Assembly (NCBI GenBank): GCA_003503535.1
Contig: DOCI01000111.1
Coordinates: 3,620 to 10,537 of the forward strand
Direction of reading: 5' to 3'
Length of the DNA stretch: 6,918 nucleotides
Origin: Planctomycetaceae bacterium
Lineage (GTDB): Bacteria > Planctomycetota > Planctomycetia > Planctomycetales > Planctomycetaceae
Below are positions 6,746 to 6,918 of the stretch, one piece after another (position 1 is the first letter of the stretch; the number at the start of each line of letters is the position of its first letter). The notes under the pieces are model-generated. The model was not told the DNA's origin, ran no database searches, and worked only from the letters and a program-made list of their open reading frames with translations. The position numbers were made by a program, and so were the translations under genes.

Positions 6746-6918
6746 TTAATTGAAAGAGAGATCCTGAAGATAATTATCGATTCCGGGTGGATCCTCCTGA
6801 TGTAACTGACTCAAAATTTCCTGCCGTTTCCTACGGTATTGATTGTGAGCCACCTTGTATTGCTCCATCTTCTTTTTGGCTTTGGCGGTCTGGGTGATGA
6901 TCAAAAAAATCATGAATC
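6746..6918 (-). CDS. Paralogue of the adjacent zinc-ribbon membrane protein (5' end outside window)
   Basis: Reading from the window edge, 56 codons are visible before TAA at 6748-6746. The part begins in a hydrophobic stretch (FMIFLII), continues with a basic helix (AKAKKKMEQY, then [11 protein letters not shown]) and ends in PPGID and QDLSFN. By hand, 33 of the 56 residues match the C-terminus of the 6182-6715 product without gaps, and two DNA stretches of 18-19 bases are identical (6750-6768 with 6186-6204, 6806-6823 with 6242-6259), so this is a tandem duplication. Whether it also carries the N-terminal zinc ribbon cannot be seen. It probably shares the transcript, the gap being 30 bases. 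Confidence 0.82.
   Translation of the reverse strand, partial: FMIFLIITQTAKAKKKMEQYKVAHNQYRRKRQEILSQLHQEDPPGIDNYLQDLSFN

Overview
The window looks like chromosomal DNA from a planctomycete, probably Planctomycetaceae/Planctomycetales with GC near 50%. This is an inference from three things: the mix of genes, the scarcity of Shine-Dalgarno sites before most starts, and intergenic palindromes of a kind I associate from memory with that phylum. The genus cannot be fixed from the sequence. No RNA gene, CRISPR array, insertion sequence or phage gene was seen, and no stretch without a gene exceeds about 200 bases.

Left part, plus strand. A 462-residue HD-GYP-type protein (153-1541) is preceded by a clear ribosome binding site and a bulged hairpin; several metal ligands and active-site residues of its HD-GYP domain are replaced, so it may sense rather than cleave cyclic di-GMP. 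A 189-base gap follows. It holds a hairpin, a strong Shine-Dalgarno site with a very short leader frame, and a 12-base perfect palindrome resembling a LacI-family operator. Next come a PAP2 membrane phosphatase (1731-2462, TTG start) and a DPM1/ArnC-like family 2 glycosyltransferase with two C-terminal membrane helices (2517-3521). These two are 54 bases apart and probably form one transcription unit acting on polyprenyl-phosphate-linked sugars or lipids in the cytoplasmic membrane.

Right part, minus strand. An L-rhamnulokinase gene, rhaB (5078 down to 3594), converges on the glycosyltransferase. Upstream of it is a 204-base gap with two 28-base palindromic elements in opposite orientation, whose stem differences are compensatory. 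Beyond the gap lies a likely operon read right to left: a truncated gene entering from the window edge (6918-6746), its paralogue (6715-6182), both encoding small membrane proteins of the same family (the complete one with an N-terminal zinc ribbon), and then a family 4 (Fe-S) uracil-DNA glycosylase (6164-5283) with a long disordered linker.

Most genes are ordinary housekeeping or catabolic functions. The points most worth a second look are the paired palindromic repeats, the degenerate HD-GYP site, the leader region of the PAP2 gene, and the tandem zinc-ribbon membrane proteins joined to a DNA repair gene. I do not see convincing evidence for a wholly new multi-gene system.
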